NCBI GenBank assembly: GCA_963573385.1
Contig: CAUYLG010026703.1
Location: 1 to 64,000, forward strand
DNA from: Cacajao melanocephalus
Lineage: Eukaryota > Chordata > Mammalia > Primates > Pitheciidae
Direction of reading: 5' to 3'
Length of the DNA: 64,000 bases
The notes below the pieces were generated by a model. The model saw nothing but the letters and a program-made list of their open reading frames with translations. It was not told where the DNA came from and did not search any database. Of this stretch, positions 50,555 to 62,424 are shown one piece after another (the stretch's first letter is position 1; each line of letters begins with the position of its first letter). The translations under genes and the position numbers were made by a program.

Positions 50555-50765
50555 CATTCACTTGTTCCTCCAGGAAACATTGATTCAGTCCCTCTTGTGT
50601 GTTTACACCCATTGCCGTGTTGAACCCTGACAACACCATGAAGCAGATAACTATTATCGTCATCCCTATGTTGTAGATAACGAAATAAAACTGAGCCTCT
50701 AGCCTGCCCAGAGGTCAGAACCAGATTTTAAACATGTAAGTGCCTGACCCTTAGCCACTTCCCCA
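50555..50765 (-). mobile_element. MIR SINE fragment
   Basis: CCTCTTGTGTGTTTACACCCATTGCCGTGTTGAACCCTGACAACACC and GATAACGAAATAAAACTGAGCC follow reversed MIR order. Confidence 0.6.
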
Positions 50766-51714
50766 CACTGGCTTCTTACAAGTCACTGGGAGGAGACAGA
50801 GCGCATGCAGAGAACCACATAAACACACTCATGTAGTAGAGAAATAATTCAGACTTACACATTTAAAAATGTATATGGATATCTGTATTGTTAGCTAGAT
50901 AACTGGCTTTTAGAGTGATAACCAGTGAAACATTGCAAGATCACGGAATCTCCTCTGAATCATTAAGAAAAGGTAAAATACCACAAATATCTTTAGTGTT
51001 CATGTGTATTCAGTAATTCTTTGGAGTTTTATTTATTAAGCCTACCAGATTTTAAAGGCATATAAAATGTAGTAAGATATGAGACACATAGTGAAATATC
51101 AGCACAAAGGGAGAATGATAGCTGAATGGTCAGAAATGAAAAAGCATTGCAGCCTAGAGATTCTGTTTTCAAATATGAGCTCTAAATTAAAATCTGGCCT
51201 TTGTAGTAGTAAAGCAAATAAGGACATGATACAGATTACAAATTTTACCTTATTCCGTAGGTAAATCCACATTGATGCTCCTTCCAGACTATTCTCAGAG
51301 AATTATCCGGTGATTCTGACTTTACTCCTCACTTCCTGTTCACTCTTTTCCACCCTTTCTTGTGCTTTTCTTTAATTCATGAAAATAATACATCTATATG
51401 GGGGTTTTTAAATATCAAAAGGTATTCCGTAAGGGAACAATGTCTCTAGCTCCACTTTCTACACTTTTTGATTCACTCTCTTCTTTTTTAGTAGTTACTT
51501 TTGTATGTCTAAATAATATGCTTTACTGGTTTTTCTTGGTATATCAAGTTTTGGTGTGACCTGTTTATATTATGATATGAGCATTGAGCTTCTGTACACC
51601 ACCTCCTCCCCTCCTTACCTCGTGCTTCCACTGGAGTTAGGACCGCACATCCTGTTCCCTGTTGCCCATGCTGTAAATGAGGCTTAGCATCTTCTAAAGT
51701 GTTTGCTATTTGAG
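50766..51714. other. Unique intronic sequence
   Basis: AT-rich, no gene recognised; the last 200 bases may belong to the following L1. Confidence 0.45.

Positions 51715-51716
<2 letters not shown>

Positions 51717-51752
<36 letters not shown>
51717..51752. repeat. (GT)n microsatellite
   Basis: About 18 uninterrupted GT units. Confidence 0.97.
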
Positions 51753-51754
<2 letters not shown>

Positions 51755-51779
51755 ACATTACAGTGTGCTTGGTCAAACC

Positions 51780-53425
51780 TTTTGCCCATTGGGATATTTT
51801 TCTTTATTATTTGTTTGTTAACACATCTTTATATATTCTAGATTGAAGTTCTTTGTCAGCTATATGTGTTGCTAATATTTTCTCTTTCCTGTTCTGTGAT
51901 TATCTTGTCATTTTCTTTATAGTTTCTTTGGAATAACAGAAGTTCTTAACTTTATTCAAATTCATCATTTTTCCTTTATGGTTAAGGTTTTTTGCACATG
52001 TATCTTGTTTTAAGAAGTATTTCTTTACCCTGAGGTTATGATGATAATAATATATTATCTTTTGACTGCTTTATAGTTTTACCTCTTATATAAAAGTCTG
52101 TAATTCATTTAGAGTCAGCTTTTGTGTGTGGAATGTGTTAGGGTCTATTTCTGTCTCTCCACAGTCAGGGTAATTGTCCTGGCCCTAGTTACTGAAAAGA
52201 ACATGCTTTTGTTGCCTGTAGTGCCCCCTTTATCAGAAATATTCGTATAAGTTTGGGTCTGTTTGTGGACTCTGCTTTCTTTTCCATTCATCTTTTTTGT
52301 CTATCCCTGCACCAGTATGATGGTGTTAATTACTATAGCTTTCCAACATGCCTTGATAACGGATAAGTCAGTTCTTCCAGTTTGTCTCTTCTTTTTTAAC
52401 AGGTTAGGACTATTTTTGGCCATTTATATTTTTCCATAAAAGTTTTAGAATCAGCTTGTTAAATTCTACACATTTGGTCATGTGCACATGCACATACATA
52501 TATATACCTGTACATGTACAAATATCTCATACACCACTGATGAAAACAATTTAAAACCCTCACATACTGAGTTAGTAATTGAAATTGCATTGACTAAAAT
52601 GAATTTGATGAGAGTTGACATACAATACTGAGTTTCCAACTCATGAACATGTTATATCTGTCCACTTATTTGGGATTATTAATTTGCAATTTTACTCTTT
52701 TCTGTATACTTCTTGAACTCTATTGCATGGATTTTGGCATGTATTATTTTGTTGCCATTCATTTAAATGTTTTTCAGCTTTTATTATAACTTCTTTTTTG
52801 ACCCGTGGATTATTAGAAATCCATTTCTAAACAATTCAGAATTGTTTAGTTATCTTTTGGAGTTTGATTTCTAGTATAAATGCATTGTGATCAAATAACC
52901 TTGATAGCCTCTGTTTTATGAAATGTATTGAGACTTGATTTGTGACCTAGTAATATGGTCAGTTTTTGCAGATGTTCTATGTGAGCGTGAAAAGCACATC
53001 TGTTTTCCAGTACTGGGGTATAGTAATTTATATACATATATTAGGTCAAGTTTGTAAATGGTGGTATTTAAAACTTTTATGTTTTTACTGATATTTTTGT
53101 CTACTTTGATTTATCAGTTAGAGAGAGAGGTGTTTTAAAATATCAACCTATGATTGTGGATTCATCTAATTTTCTTTTCATTAATACATTTTCCCTTTAT
53201 ATGTTTTGAGGCAAGGTTTTTAGGTAAAGGTGTATACTAGGTCCTGAGAAATAGTCCTGTTATCATTATGAAGTGACCCTCTTTATCTCTAAAAATTATT
53301 TTCTGCCTCATATTAATACAGCTGTCCTGGATTGCTTTGGATTGGTGTTTACATGGTATAATTTTATCAGTCCTTTTATTCTCAACCTTTCTGTCTGAGA
53401 TGTGTTTCTTGTGTAAAGTACATAC
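51780..53425 (-). mobile_element. L1 ORF2, antisense
   Basis: Reversed ORF2: TTGAAGTTCTTTGTCAGC, TGATGGTGTTAATTACTATAGC, TAGAATCAGCTTGTTAAATTC, TTGATAGCCTCTGTTTTATG, GTTTACATGGTATAATTTTATC. Diverged and stop-ridden. Confidence 0.85.
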
Positions 53426-53426
53426 A

Positions 53427-53602
53427 GTCACGTGCCACATAGTAATGTTTTGGTCAACACAGACCCATATTCAGCCTTGGTCTCATAAGGCTGTAATAGT
53501 GTATTTTTACTGTACCTTTTCTATGTTTAGATCCACAAATACTTATCATTGCATTACAGTTGCCTACAGCGTATTAAGTATAGTTACATGCTGTTTAAAT
53601 GA
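53427..53602 (+). mobile_element. Tigger-type transposon fragment
   Basis: CAGTCACGTGCCACATAGTAATGTTTTGGTCAACACAG then TTACTGTACCTTTTCTATGTTTAGAT, the 5' part of a common Tigger-derived element. Confidence 0.7.
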
Positions 53603-53639
53603 TCTTTTGAAACCAAAATCAGAGGAATGATTCTCTCTG

Positions 53640-54130
53640 ACTCTCCCATTTCCCACCCTGCCTTGCATAAGCTCGCCCCTGTTCACAGAGACTCCTGGAC
53701 TGCCCATCATCCTCAAACTAGGCCTAGTCTGTCACATTCTAAAAGGTACTCTTCATCTGTATCCACTGTCATTTTCCCTTTCCCCAGCATTCCCCAGGCA
53801 CACCGACAGTTTTGTTTCCGACAAGGGTCTGAGTTCCCTTGTGAAGGCAGCCATCCGAGCGTATCTCTGCCTGTGCTCCTCCCAGGCTCGGTCATCCTCC
53901 TGCTTCACACCCAGCATCCTGTGTCTCTTCTCTCAAGTCCCAGCCCACACAGGGGCTCCCGCCAATCCCTGCCAAAACTTGTTCTGTTCCTTCAGCTCAT
54001 CACAGGTTATTGTTAAATATGTGTGCATTTATTTCTGGATTACCTGCTGGATTAGGTTTTTAAGGACAGGGATCAATTTTTCTATGTTTCACCTCAATAT
54101 AAATATACCTTGTCTCGCATGTAGTAGATA
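53640..54130 (+). mobile_element. Possible L2-type tail followed by poly(A)
   Basis: The last 130 bases (TAAGGACAGGGATCAATTTTTC, CTCGCATGTAGTAGATAAC) resemble an L2 3' end. The earlier part is unassigned. A 17-base A-run follows at 54131-54148. Confidence 0.35.
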
Positions 54131-54218
54131 ACAAAAAAAAAAAAAAAACATTTCTTAGATAGATATCTGAATGGGAAAAGGAAAGAACAAATAAATGAGC
54201 AAACAGCAGCTTGGTGAA

Positions 54219-54225
54219 ATGTGTG

Positions 54226-54262
<37 letters not shown>
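54219..54262. repeat. (GT)n microsatellite
   Basis: About 21 GT units with one GC interruption. Confidence 0.96.
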
Positions 54263-54264
<2 letters not shown>

Positions 54265-55350
54265 TTATTTGGGGGGAGAAGGTGGTTCTAAGCCCAGGAG
54301 AAATTTCTCCCATGGGTTCTTTGACTCTGGTAAATTAAGTATGCTTGGTTTGTCAGTCATATTATTTAAAATTTGGTTTAACCCATTTTTCTAGTGATTA
54401 ACACCAAGCTTTTATTGTACTTTAATTTTAGTATTTTGTGTTAAAAGCAATAGATATTTTGGGCATGCTAAGACTAGGAATCAGTGTTGATGTCTAATAT
54501 CTACTAATAACAGTATCACTCTTCTCTGAACACTGTGGATAATGTCCTCCTTGGAATAAGGGTGAGGCCCGGGATGCCTTTGGGTAGAAGTCCACCCGTG
54601 CCCCACGGGACATCTGCAGTGAGGACTGCGTAGAAGATTCCTCTTTCTCGGCCACCCTAGGTATTAGGAAATCCAAGCTGGCCTGTCAGAGCAGACTAGA
54701 ACCAAAAACTGCCCCAAGGTAGGGCTGGGGCTACAAGGGTTCCCTTTCCATTTCTTGGAGGTAGCTTTTAGAGACGACTGGGGATTTCCAAATCCAGGGA
54801 AAAGGCACCAGCTCCAAGGAGAAGCTTAACTCTGAAGGACCGCCCTGGCTGCTGCTGCCTCAGGGACACGAGCCCAGCTAGTGCCCAGCTGTTCACTCAC
54901 CCAGCTCACTTTTGGGTCACCCACAGTAATGACACAGTAGCCAGTGCCATCGGAAAATTCCAGCTCTGCTACCACAGAGGCAATTTCTTATTTGTCAGTT
55001 TATTGTGGGATTTTTTTGTTGTTGTTGTTTCCAAATAGAAACAGCTGAACTTTATTTGAAGTGTTTTTCTTTCATTCTTTTTTGATCTGTGTTTTGATCT
55101 GTTGTCCTTGATGTGGGTTTTTTTTTTTTTTTTCATATTGTTTTTATTGGGGGGAGGGGGCGGGGACAGGGATAGAATGAGAATCCAGACTGGGTCATTC
55201 TGGTTTTTTTTTTTTCTTTTTCTCCTTTTCTTCATTTCTTTTTTTAATTGAAACACTTAATTTGTAAGAAAATAGAATTTGCTTCCATACAGAAATATAA
55301 GTTTATAGGAATAATCACTGGAACAGTAGTTTCCCCAGTAATTCTATGCT
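54263..55350. other. Unique sequence with T-rich tracts
   Basis: 54.5-54.96 kb is GC-rich and unassigned. 55.0-55.26 kb has several T-runs and a G-run, giving a spurious lysine-rich reverse frame of 95 codons. Confidence 0.5.
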
Positions 55351-55354
55351 GAGG

Positions 55355-55545
55355 AAGAATGGCACGGTGGCAAGGGCATCAGCCCGGTAGCCAGGCAGAC
55401 CCACACTCAAGTTCTGCCACTCCTTAATTTCCGAGCATTGCACCCAGTCTCTCCATGTTTTAGCTTTGTCTGTAAAATGGGACCTACCCCGACAGGGTTA
55501 TAGTGAATGTGAAATGTTACCATGCTTATAAAGTGCCCAGAAATA
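55355..55545 (+). mobile_element. MIR SINE
   Basis: GGTAGCCAGGCAGACCCACACTCAAGTTCTGCC, TTTGTCTGTAAAATGGGACC and TAAAGTGCCCAGAAATAG. Confidence 0.75.
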
Positions 55546-56430
55546 GTTTCTCAACAATTAAGTGTTTTTGTACAAATATCCTATGTAGCTGTTCATTCCT
55601 ATGAGAAAGGTAAATTTTCATCTGTGATTGCACTGCATGTCATTGGTGAAACTCAAATAATAATATCACCAAACAGAATAGAGTCCAGAAACAGATTCAC
55701 ACACACCCAACAAAAGCCTCACTGAAGTTCACTGAGAAAAGGATGGTTTTTCCCATAAATGGTGCTGGAGCAATTTAATGTCCATAATGGGGAAAAAATG
55801 ACATGGGATTCCTAACTCACACCATTCAGAAATGTTCATTCAAGAAGAATTATGGACCTCAGCGTGAATAGTAAAACAAGAGTTTCTAGAAGAATCACAG
55901 AAGACTTTGGTTATTATCTTGGATTGGGCAAAGGTTTCTTAAACAAGGCACATAAAGCCTACCTAAAAAGCAGTAACTGTAAGAGAAAAGACTTTGAAAT
56001 TATGTTTGCATTACATATATTTCACAAAGGATAAGGACTTCTACAGAACAACAGGAAAAGAAACAGTTCAGTTTTAAAAATGGACAAAAGACTTTCATGC
56101 CATTCACAAGAGAAGAAATCCAGATGGTCAGTAAGTATATGGAATGAGTTCAGCATCATTAGTCATCAGGGAAGTGCAGATTTAATCCACAAGTAACCAC
56201 TAGACCCCAGCAGAATGGCTAATAAAAGCCTCAGCGGTACTCAGTGATGGCAAGGATGTGGAGTAGCCTGAACTTTAATACGCGATGGTGGGACGTAAAC
56301 AGGAAGAATTGTGTTGGAAGGCTTTTTGGTTGGGAGTGTCTGCTAACATTAAACATATACTTGTTCTGTGAACCAGCAGTTTCACTCTAGTATATACCCC
56401 AAGAGAAATGCATAAACTTGTTTATTAGAA

Positions 56431-57420
56431 CAAGGGTCCCCATCCCCCCAGCTGCAGATCTAGTACTGGGCAGCACAGCAGGAGGTGAGCAAGCATCACC
56501 ACCTGAGCTCCGTCTCCATCAGATCAGCAGGAGGTGAACGAGCATCATCACCTGACCTCCATCGCCCATCAGATCAGCAGGAGGGAGTGAGCATCATCAC
56601 CTGAGCTCCATCGCCCATCAGATCAGCACGAGGGCGTGAGCATCATCACCTGAGCTCCGTCTCCCATCAGATCAGCACGAGGTGAACGAGCATCAACACC
56701 TGAGCTCCATCGCCCGAGCTCCATCGCCCATCAGATTAGCAGGAGGGAGTGAGCATCACCGCCTGAGCTCCGTCTCCCATCAGATCAGCAGGAGGTGAAC
56801 GAGCATCATCACCTGAGCTCCATCGCCCATCAGATCAGCACGAGGGAGTGAGCATCATCACCTGAGCTCCATCGCCCATCAGATCAGCAGGAGGGCGTGA
56901 GCATCATCACCTGAGCTCCATCTTCATCAGATCAGCACGAGGTGAACGAGCATCATCACCTGAGCTCCAATCACCCATCAGATCAGCAGGAGGGAGTGAG
57001 CATCACTGCCTGAACTCCATTGCCCATCACATCAGCAGGAGGGAGTGAGCATCACCACCTGAGCTCTATCGCCCATCAGATCAGCAGGAGGTGAACGAGC
57101 ATCACCACCTGAACTCCATCACCCATCAGATCAGCAGGAGGGACTGAGCATCATCACCTGAGCTCCGTCTCCCATCAGATCAGCACGAGGTGACCTGCGC
57201 TCTGTCTCCCGTCAGATCAGTGACGGCATTAGATTCTCATGGGATTGTCAACCCTATTGTGAACTGCACATGTGAGGGGTCTAGGTTACATGTTCCTTAT
57301 AATGCCTTATGATTTGAGGTGGAACACTTTCATCTGAAACCACACACCCCCCTAACCCGTCGCAGAAAAATTGTCTTCCATGAAACCAGTCCCTGGTGCC
57401 AAAAAGACTGGGGACTGCTG
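56431..57420 (+). mobile_element. hAT-type element with internally expanded minisatellite
   Basis: Ends CAAGGGTCCCCATCCCCC and CCAAAAAGACTGGGGACTGCTG are the inverted termini of the same family as 13318-13630. The right flank has GTGAACTGCACATGTGAGGGG and AAAATTGTCTTCCATGAAACC. About 740 bp of tandem repeat replaces the usual short interior. Confidence 0.85.
56472..57214. repeat. Minisatellite, about 15 units of 49-50 bp
   Basis: Unit pattern: GATCAGCAGGAGGG(A/C)GTGAGCATCATCACCTGAGCTCC(ATCG/GTCT)CCCATCA. Two length classes alternate: a 49-bp form with GGGAGTGAG or GGGCGTGAG and a 50-bp form with GGTGAACGAG. One unit (about 56675-56735) has a 15-bp internal duplication; the last is truncated. 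Confidence 0.95.
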
Positions 57421-57839
57421 CATTGGGAGACGTGCAGGAGTGCTCACAGCAGCCTTATTCTTCAGAGCCCCAAAGTGGAAGTAACCTAGATAGGCAGTGG
57501 TGGGATAGGGAGTTTAACTGTGGCGTGTTCATGTCGTGAAATACTATACAGCAGTAAAGAGGAGTGATACTAGCCTTATACCGCGTGAAAGAAGCCAGGT
57601 TCAAAAAGACCATGTACTGTATGATTCATCTATGTGAAGTTCAGGAACAGGATTCATCTATGGTAATAGAAGTCAGAATATTAGTTATGTGGGGTAGAAG
57701 TGTAGGGATTGGCAGGGGAGGAGGGTGCTGGATATGGTTGAAGTCTTCCTCTGGGAGTCACGTGGAAGTACGCATATGAAAGAACTTACCTGAGGTGAGC
57801 AATGCAGGTAGCGGACATTCTGCTGCACTCGTATTAAAA

Positions 57840-58130
57840 TTGTTTAAATCATTTATTGAATGCTTTCTGTATGCCAAATCCTGTGCTACATTTTCAGAAT
57901 AGTTCTCTTTGGGTTTTTGTTTTGTTTTCACATCGTCCCTCCCTCCCTTCTTCCCTTCCTCCTTTTCTTCCTTCTCCCCTCCCCATTTCGTGATGTCACT
58001 GAAACAGTCCTCTTTGATGGGAAAACTTGTTTCCATTTTACAAGGGAGAAAATGAAAGCTCAAAGAGTTACAGTAGCTGGTCCAAGCTCTCCCAGCTTGT
58101 GTTTGATGGCCAGGGTGTAAGCCCAGCTTT
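57840..58130 (-). mobile_element. MIR SINE, interrupted by pyrimidine-rich sequence
   Basis: TTTATTGAATGCTTTCTGTATGCCAAATCCTGTGC and CCATTTTACAAGGGAGAAAATGAAAGCTCAAAG are reversed MIR, separated by a CCTTCC-rich tract at 57.93-57.98 kb. Confidence 0.7.
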
Positions 58131-58199
58131 CTCTGACTCCAAGGCTTTGGTCCCAGTTCAGCTGCCTAAACTCCATACAGGCCCTTCATTCATGTGAAG

Positions 58200-58334
58200 G
58201 ATGAATGTCACAGTGTTTTCTTCCATTGTAATTCCTTGAGGGACAGGTGATATACATCTGTGTTGGATACAAAATCTTTCATTAATCCTACTGAGCATCT
58301 AGCACATAGTAACCACTCAATAAAATTCACTGCC
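58200..58334 (+). mobile_element. L2 3' end
   Basis: TAATTCCTTGAGGGACAGG then GAGCATCTAGCACATAGTAACCACTCAATAAA is the forward L2 tail. Confidence 0.75.
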
Positions 58335-58648
58335 TGGCTGGACATGGTGGCTCATGCCTGTAATCCCAGCTCTTTGGGAGGCCGAGATGGGTGGGTCACT
58401 TGAGGTCGGGAGTTTGAGACCACCTAGCCAGTAAGGTGAAACCCTGTCTCTACTAAAAAAAAAAAGAAAAAAAAATTAGCCAGGCCTGGTGGCATGTACT
58501 TGTAGTCCCAGCTGCTTGGGAGGCTGAGGCAGGAGAATTGCTTGAATCGGGAGGCGCAGGTTGTGGTGAGCTATTGTGCCCTTGCACTCCAGCCTGGGCA
58601 TTGCAGCAAGACTCTATCAAAAAAAACCAAAAAACAAAAAACAAAAAC
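58335..58648 (+). mobile_element. Alu
   Basis: GGCTGGACATGGTGGCTC through a (CAAAAA)-type tail. Confidence 0.93.
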
Positions 58649-59713
58649 ACTGTCCTGTTTTGATCTTAGATCATAATCAGAGGAGAGTGCTGAGCACTGA
58701 GGTATCTGTTTCTTGGGAAACATACCTCTCCCATTTCCCACTCTTTCCTCCTTGTAGACTTGGATTATGTAGGTCTTCTCTCAGAGTTCTTCCTAGACCC
58801 CTTCAGTGAACTGAGTGCCTCTATTTGGTGTGTTATGGTTGGATTGGGTTGCTCTGCCTCTCCCTGAACACAACACACCAGAATACCCAGATATGTAACC
58901 TTTCCCTCCAGGAAAGTTGATCCCAGGAGGGAACTGTGTCGTCTTGCTCCCCTCCCCGAGTGCATTCCCGACATTGGACTCCGTGAACCCAGGGGGCTGT
59001 TTCCAAAATGTGCTCCAAAGCATATTCTGTCTGTAGTATCTAACAGGTAACAGATAATATATGGGAGAAGCCTTCTTTTAATAAAATGTGGGAAAGCCTG
59101 TGTAAAGCAGGTGTTCTGGCTTGCAGAACCTCACGGAGTCTTTATTAGTCATAGGTGCGTTTTGGAGCTTCCATTTGGGAAATTCTGGACTGTAGTGCCA
59201 CATTTTTGGGATTGCAGGAATCTTAGAATAAACGTAGAAACGTGTTCTGTTCTGTACTCTTCTTGGTGGAGAATCTAGCCTAGTATCGGGCCTGCCAAAC
59301 AGCAGCCAGAAGGAGGCTGCTCAGGGAAGTGTCTTAAACACCTTGGCGCAGCTGGCTAGGCTCGGTGTGGTTTGTAAAAGATAGCAATGAATTTCCATGC
59401 CAGGGAGCACCTGCTCTGTGTTCACAAAGCAATGTATATCTTCTTTAATACCTCACTTTGCCCATCTGGACGTTTTTTTGATGCCATAAATGACTAGGAC
59501 ATCTTCCTGCCAAAGCCAGCCTTTCTTCCTCTGCAGGGGAGGCCTCTCTTCTGCTTGTTTCTACATTGTCAGGATTAAACAGCTGATAAGCACTATGTGT
59601 TAATTGTTCAGTTATTGAAAATCCATTAGTGCTATTTTGCTTTTAAGAAATAATCTTTTGGTATGGCGTCCCATTGATTTGCTTTTTGTTTGTCTGTTTT
59701 GTTTTTTGGGGTT
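58649..59713. other. Unique intronic sequence
   Basis: About 1.07 kb, no gene or repeat recognised; short frames on both strands only. Confidence 0.5.
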
Positions 59714-59715
59714 TT

Positions 59716-60001
59716 TTGTGAGACAGAGACTTGTTCGGTCACCCAGGCTGGAGTGCAGTCGTGCGATCTTGGCTCATTGCAGCCTGCGCCTTCCAGGTTC
59801 AGGCGATTCGCGTGCCTCAGCCTTCTGAGTAGCTGGGATTACAGGCACGCATCACCACGCCTGACTAATTTTTGTATTTTTAGTAGAGACGGGGTTTCAC
59901 CATGTTGGCCAGGCTGGCCTCGAACTCCTGACCTCAAGTGATCCTCCCGCCTCGGCTCCCAAAGTGCTGGGATTACAGGCGTGAACCACTGTGCCCAGCC
60001 T
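59716..60001 (-). mobile_element. Alu, antisense
   Basis: Reversed Alu from GTGAGACAGAGACTTGTTCGG to GCGTGAACCACTGTGCCCAGCC. Confidence 0.94.
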
Positions 60002-61556
60002 TAATTTTTTTTTAAGTTGTATAGTAATTCTCCCACCCTCGACTAGGGTGATTTATCTGCATAAACCAGATCAATGAAGACAAACAGGTGCACACACTGA
60101 AGGTGATTTCACAGGTGAGCGGAGACCTCCCAGGGCCCTGTGTGAGTGAAGGGAGTTGATTGCAGGGGACAGGACTGTGAGATGAGTTGGCGCTGTTCCC
60201 AGCCCAGACCAGTAAGAGTAGCCTACTGCTGCCCACTGCCTCCACTACCCAGATGCAGGAGTGACCATTCAAACAGACCCATCCCCAGTGAAAGAGTGAG
60301 GAGGACCTGTTTCAGCCAACCCTCCTAGTATCCCTGCAGTGGGCTCCTGGGGCAAGAAGCTGGAAGTTGGAGGAGAAGGACATGCTGGAATGCATAGGCG
60401 TTCAGAAAAGGGACTTCCTTTCCTCAGGTGTTTTGGCAGGTAGTCCCAACGGTTTTAAAATGAGACTGTACAAGTAAGTATTCCAAGTTCTGCTCCTTCA
60501 GATTTTGTCTACGTAGCTTTTAGTTTTGTGCCCCTCATTTTCTTAAATCTCCAGAATCACGGGCTAGAAGCTAAAGCCATGTCAGCACATTAGGAGTTTT
60601 GCAGTGTACAGATTAGCAGACAGCCCGGCTTCACTGTTGAACTGTAACTCCTGGGCTGTTTTATTTTGAGATTATCATTCCTATCAGGAAGGGTTATATT
60701 CTCTGTACCAGTTATTCTAGGACCATTACATTAAAAAACAAAAACTTCTTGGGCCTGTTGGATTCTGTGAAGGATTGTTTGAAGGAAGATCTCCACTGGG
60801 ATTTATAAGCAGGCACTCCTTATTTCCTTATCCAGGAAACAGAAAGGCCGTGTGTTATAGTGGGGTCACCGAGCTAAGGAAGATACAAGCTCTGATCACC
60901 GTCTGGTTGGAGAAACAGGCCATAATAATACAGGACAGAATGCTAAGGGGTGGTGGAAGGAAGCCCAGCCTGCTCAGAGGCTCTGACCCAACCTGCACGT
61001 CTCTCGTTTGTGTTTCTTCCGATAAGCAACTTGGACTCTGAGAAACCTGGAGGGAATTCAGAGGTCTGCTTTTCTACCTGGAGTTGACTGCTTCCTATGG
61101 AGTGAGACAGGTGGCTGGAGGGAAAGGGAAGCTTCTGGCTGCTTTGGGCTTTCTGATCCTTCTGGTTTTGTGGATTCACATTATCCCTTCATTGGGAGAA
61201 AGTATAAAAATAAAGCTAACTTTTAGATGTGCTCACCTTTTCAACTCCTACCATTCTTTAGTTTTAAAATCTTCACTGAGGTCAAGACAAAAGATGTTGG
61301 ACCCCATGGCCACAGGCATTGCCAGGGTGGTTTGCATACCCGGCCATCCCAACAATGGTGGTTGGTTTTTGTGAGCTGCCAGGAAAGGCTTCTTGGGAAA
61401 TGGACAGACCTTTTTTTCAGGGTTAACTGAGCACAGCTGAAAGCAGGCCCTATGCTGTGAAAGAGCCTCATTGGTGGACAGAAGCCAGGGAAAAGCACGA
61501 ATAGAAATGGATCGAGTTTCGACCACAAGGACTCAGCCTTGCATTTGAGATTTTTC
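60002..61556. other. Unique intronic sequence
   Basis: About 1.55 kb with no recognised repeat or gene; it leads into the 120-bp tandem duplication. Confidence 0.5.
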
Positions 61557-61794
61557 ACGAGTATGACGAGCCTTACTTTTACAAGAGACTCTCGCTTCAT
61601 CTTTGGAAAATGGCCTAACCTTAACGTTCTCCTAGAAGCTCAGAGAATGATGACTTTGTCAGATTCAGATAGAGATACGAGTATGACGAGCCTTACTTTT
61701 ACAAGAGACTCTCGCTTCATCTTTGGAAAATGCCCTAACCTTAACGTTCTCCTAGAAGCTCAGAGAATGATGACTGTCAGATTCAGATAGAGAT
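61557..61794. repeat. Recent tandem duplication, 120-bp unit, two copies
   Basis: Copy 1 at 61557-61676 and copy 2 at 61677-61794 start ACGAGTATGACGAGCC and end GATTCAGATAGAGAT. They differ by one substitution (ATGGCC/ATGCCC) and a 2-base gap (GACTTTGTC/GACTGTC). Both stay open in one forward frame (MTSLTFTRDSRFIFGK), which does not make it a gene. Confidence 0.97.
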
Positions 61795-61937
61795 GTGCAC
61801 TTTCTGAAGATAGGAAAAGCGTAAAGAAAAGTCAAAACATTTTCTCAGTTTTTTGAGAGAAGCCAAAATATATCAGAATCAAAACTACTTCCTTCGTATT
61901 TCTCTCCTAAAGCACTTGTGGAAACGAGAACAATTGC
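61795..61937. other. Unique intronic sequence
   Basis: Nothing recognised. Confidence 0.5.
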
Positions 61938-62063
61938 CAGGCACAGCGGCTCACACTTGTTATCCCAGCTACTCAGGAGGCTGAGGCAGGAGGATCACTT
62001 GAGCCTGGGAGTTTGAGAGCAGCCTGGGCAACATAGTGAGATCCATCTCTTTAAAAAAAACAA
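61938..62063 (+). mobile_element. Alu monomer
   Basis: Single Alu arm, CCAGGCACAGCGGCTCACAC to GATCCATCTCTTTAAAAAAAA, internally deleted. Confidence 0.8.
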
Positions 62064-62424
62064 ACGAATCTAGCACAGATATTTCCTCCAGGCATAACTG
62101 GGAAGCACCAGGAAATCCTAATGGGTTTTCAGGAAGAAAATGATGATTGTGAAAGACCCCAGCCTCCTCCCCGTCCTGGGTTTCTGATGCGGGAAAAGGA
62201 CCTCACAGCAAGTCAGGCACCTGAGCTGGGAAGGTGCTGCACATCGTGGGTGACATTTGTGAGTCACCACAACAGTGCAGCCCACAGAGTTAGGGAGAGT
62301 TTTGGGGGCGGGGTGGGGGCTGTGTTTCTTGGTGCCGTCCACCTGATGGAACCTGTGAACTGCATTTGGCAACTTCCCCTCACACTCCAGGTCTCAGTTC
62401 AGTCATCCTAGTTGTTTAAAAACT
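62064..62424. other. Unique intronic sequence
   Basis: Nothing recognised; GGGGGCGGGGTGGGGG at about 62.31 kb is a short G-rich patch. Confidence 0.45.

Larger units (their letters stand above)
55640..57800 (+). mobile_element. L1 ORF2 3' part and 3' UTR, split by a hAT/minisatellite block
   Basis: Sense L1 at 55640-56430 (CAGATTCACACACACCCAAC, TTTTTCCCATAAATGGTGCTGGAGC, CACCATTCAGAAATGTTC, GACAAAAGACTTTCATGCC) resumes at 57421-57800 (TGCTCACAGCAGCCTTATTC, GAAATACTATACAGCAG, GTGAAAGAAGCCAGG). Confidence 0.85.

Noticed and set aside
53841..54131. 96-codon frame on the + strand as a small gene
   Set aside because: Overlaps another frame and an L2-like tail; no start context or family support.
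54969..55256. Lysine-rich 95-codon frame on the - strand
   Set aside because: Produced by T-runs read in reverse; no conserved motif.
56472..57214. Considered as a CRISPR-like array because of regular repeats
   Set aside because: The units are contiguous with no unique spacers, in a vertebrate genome and inside a hAT element: a minisatellite.
61539..61790. Open frame spanning the tandem duplication as a repeat-containing protein
   Set aside because: The 83-codon frame exists because a 120-bp unit is a multiple of three. No family resemblance, and the second copy ends in a 2-base deletion.
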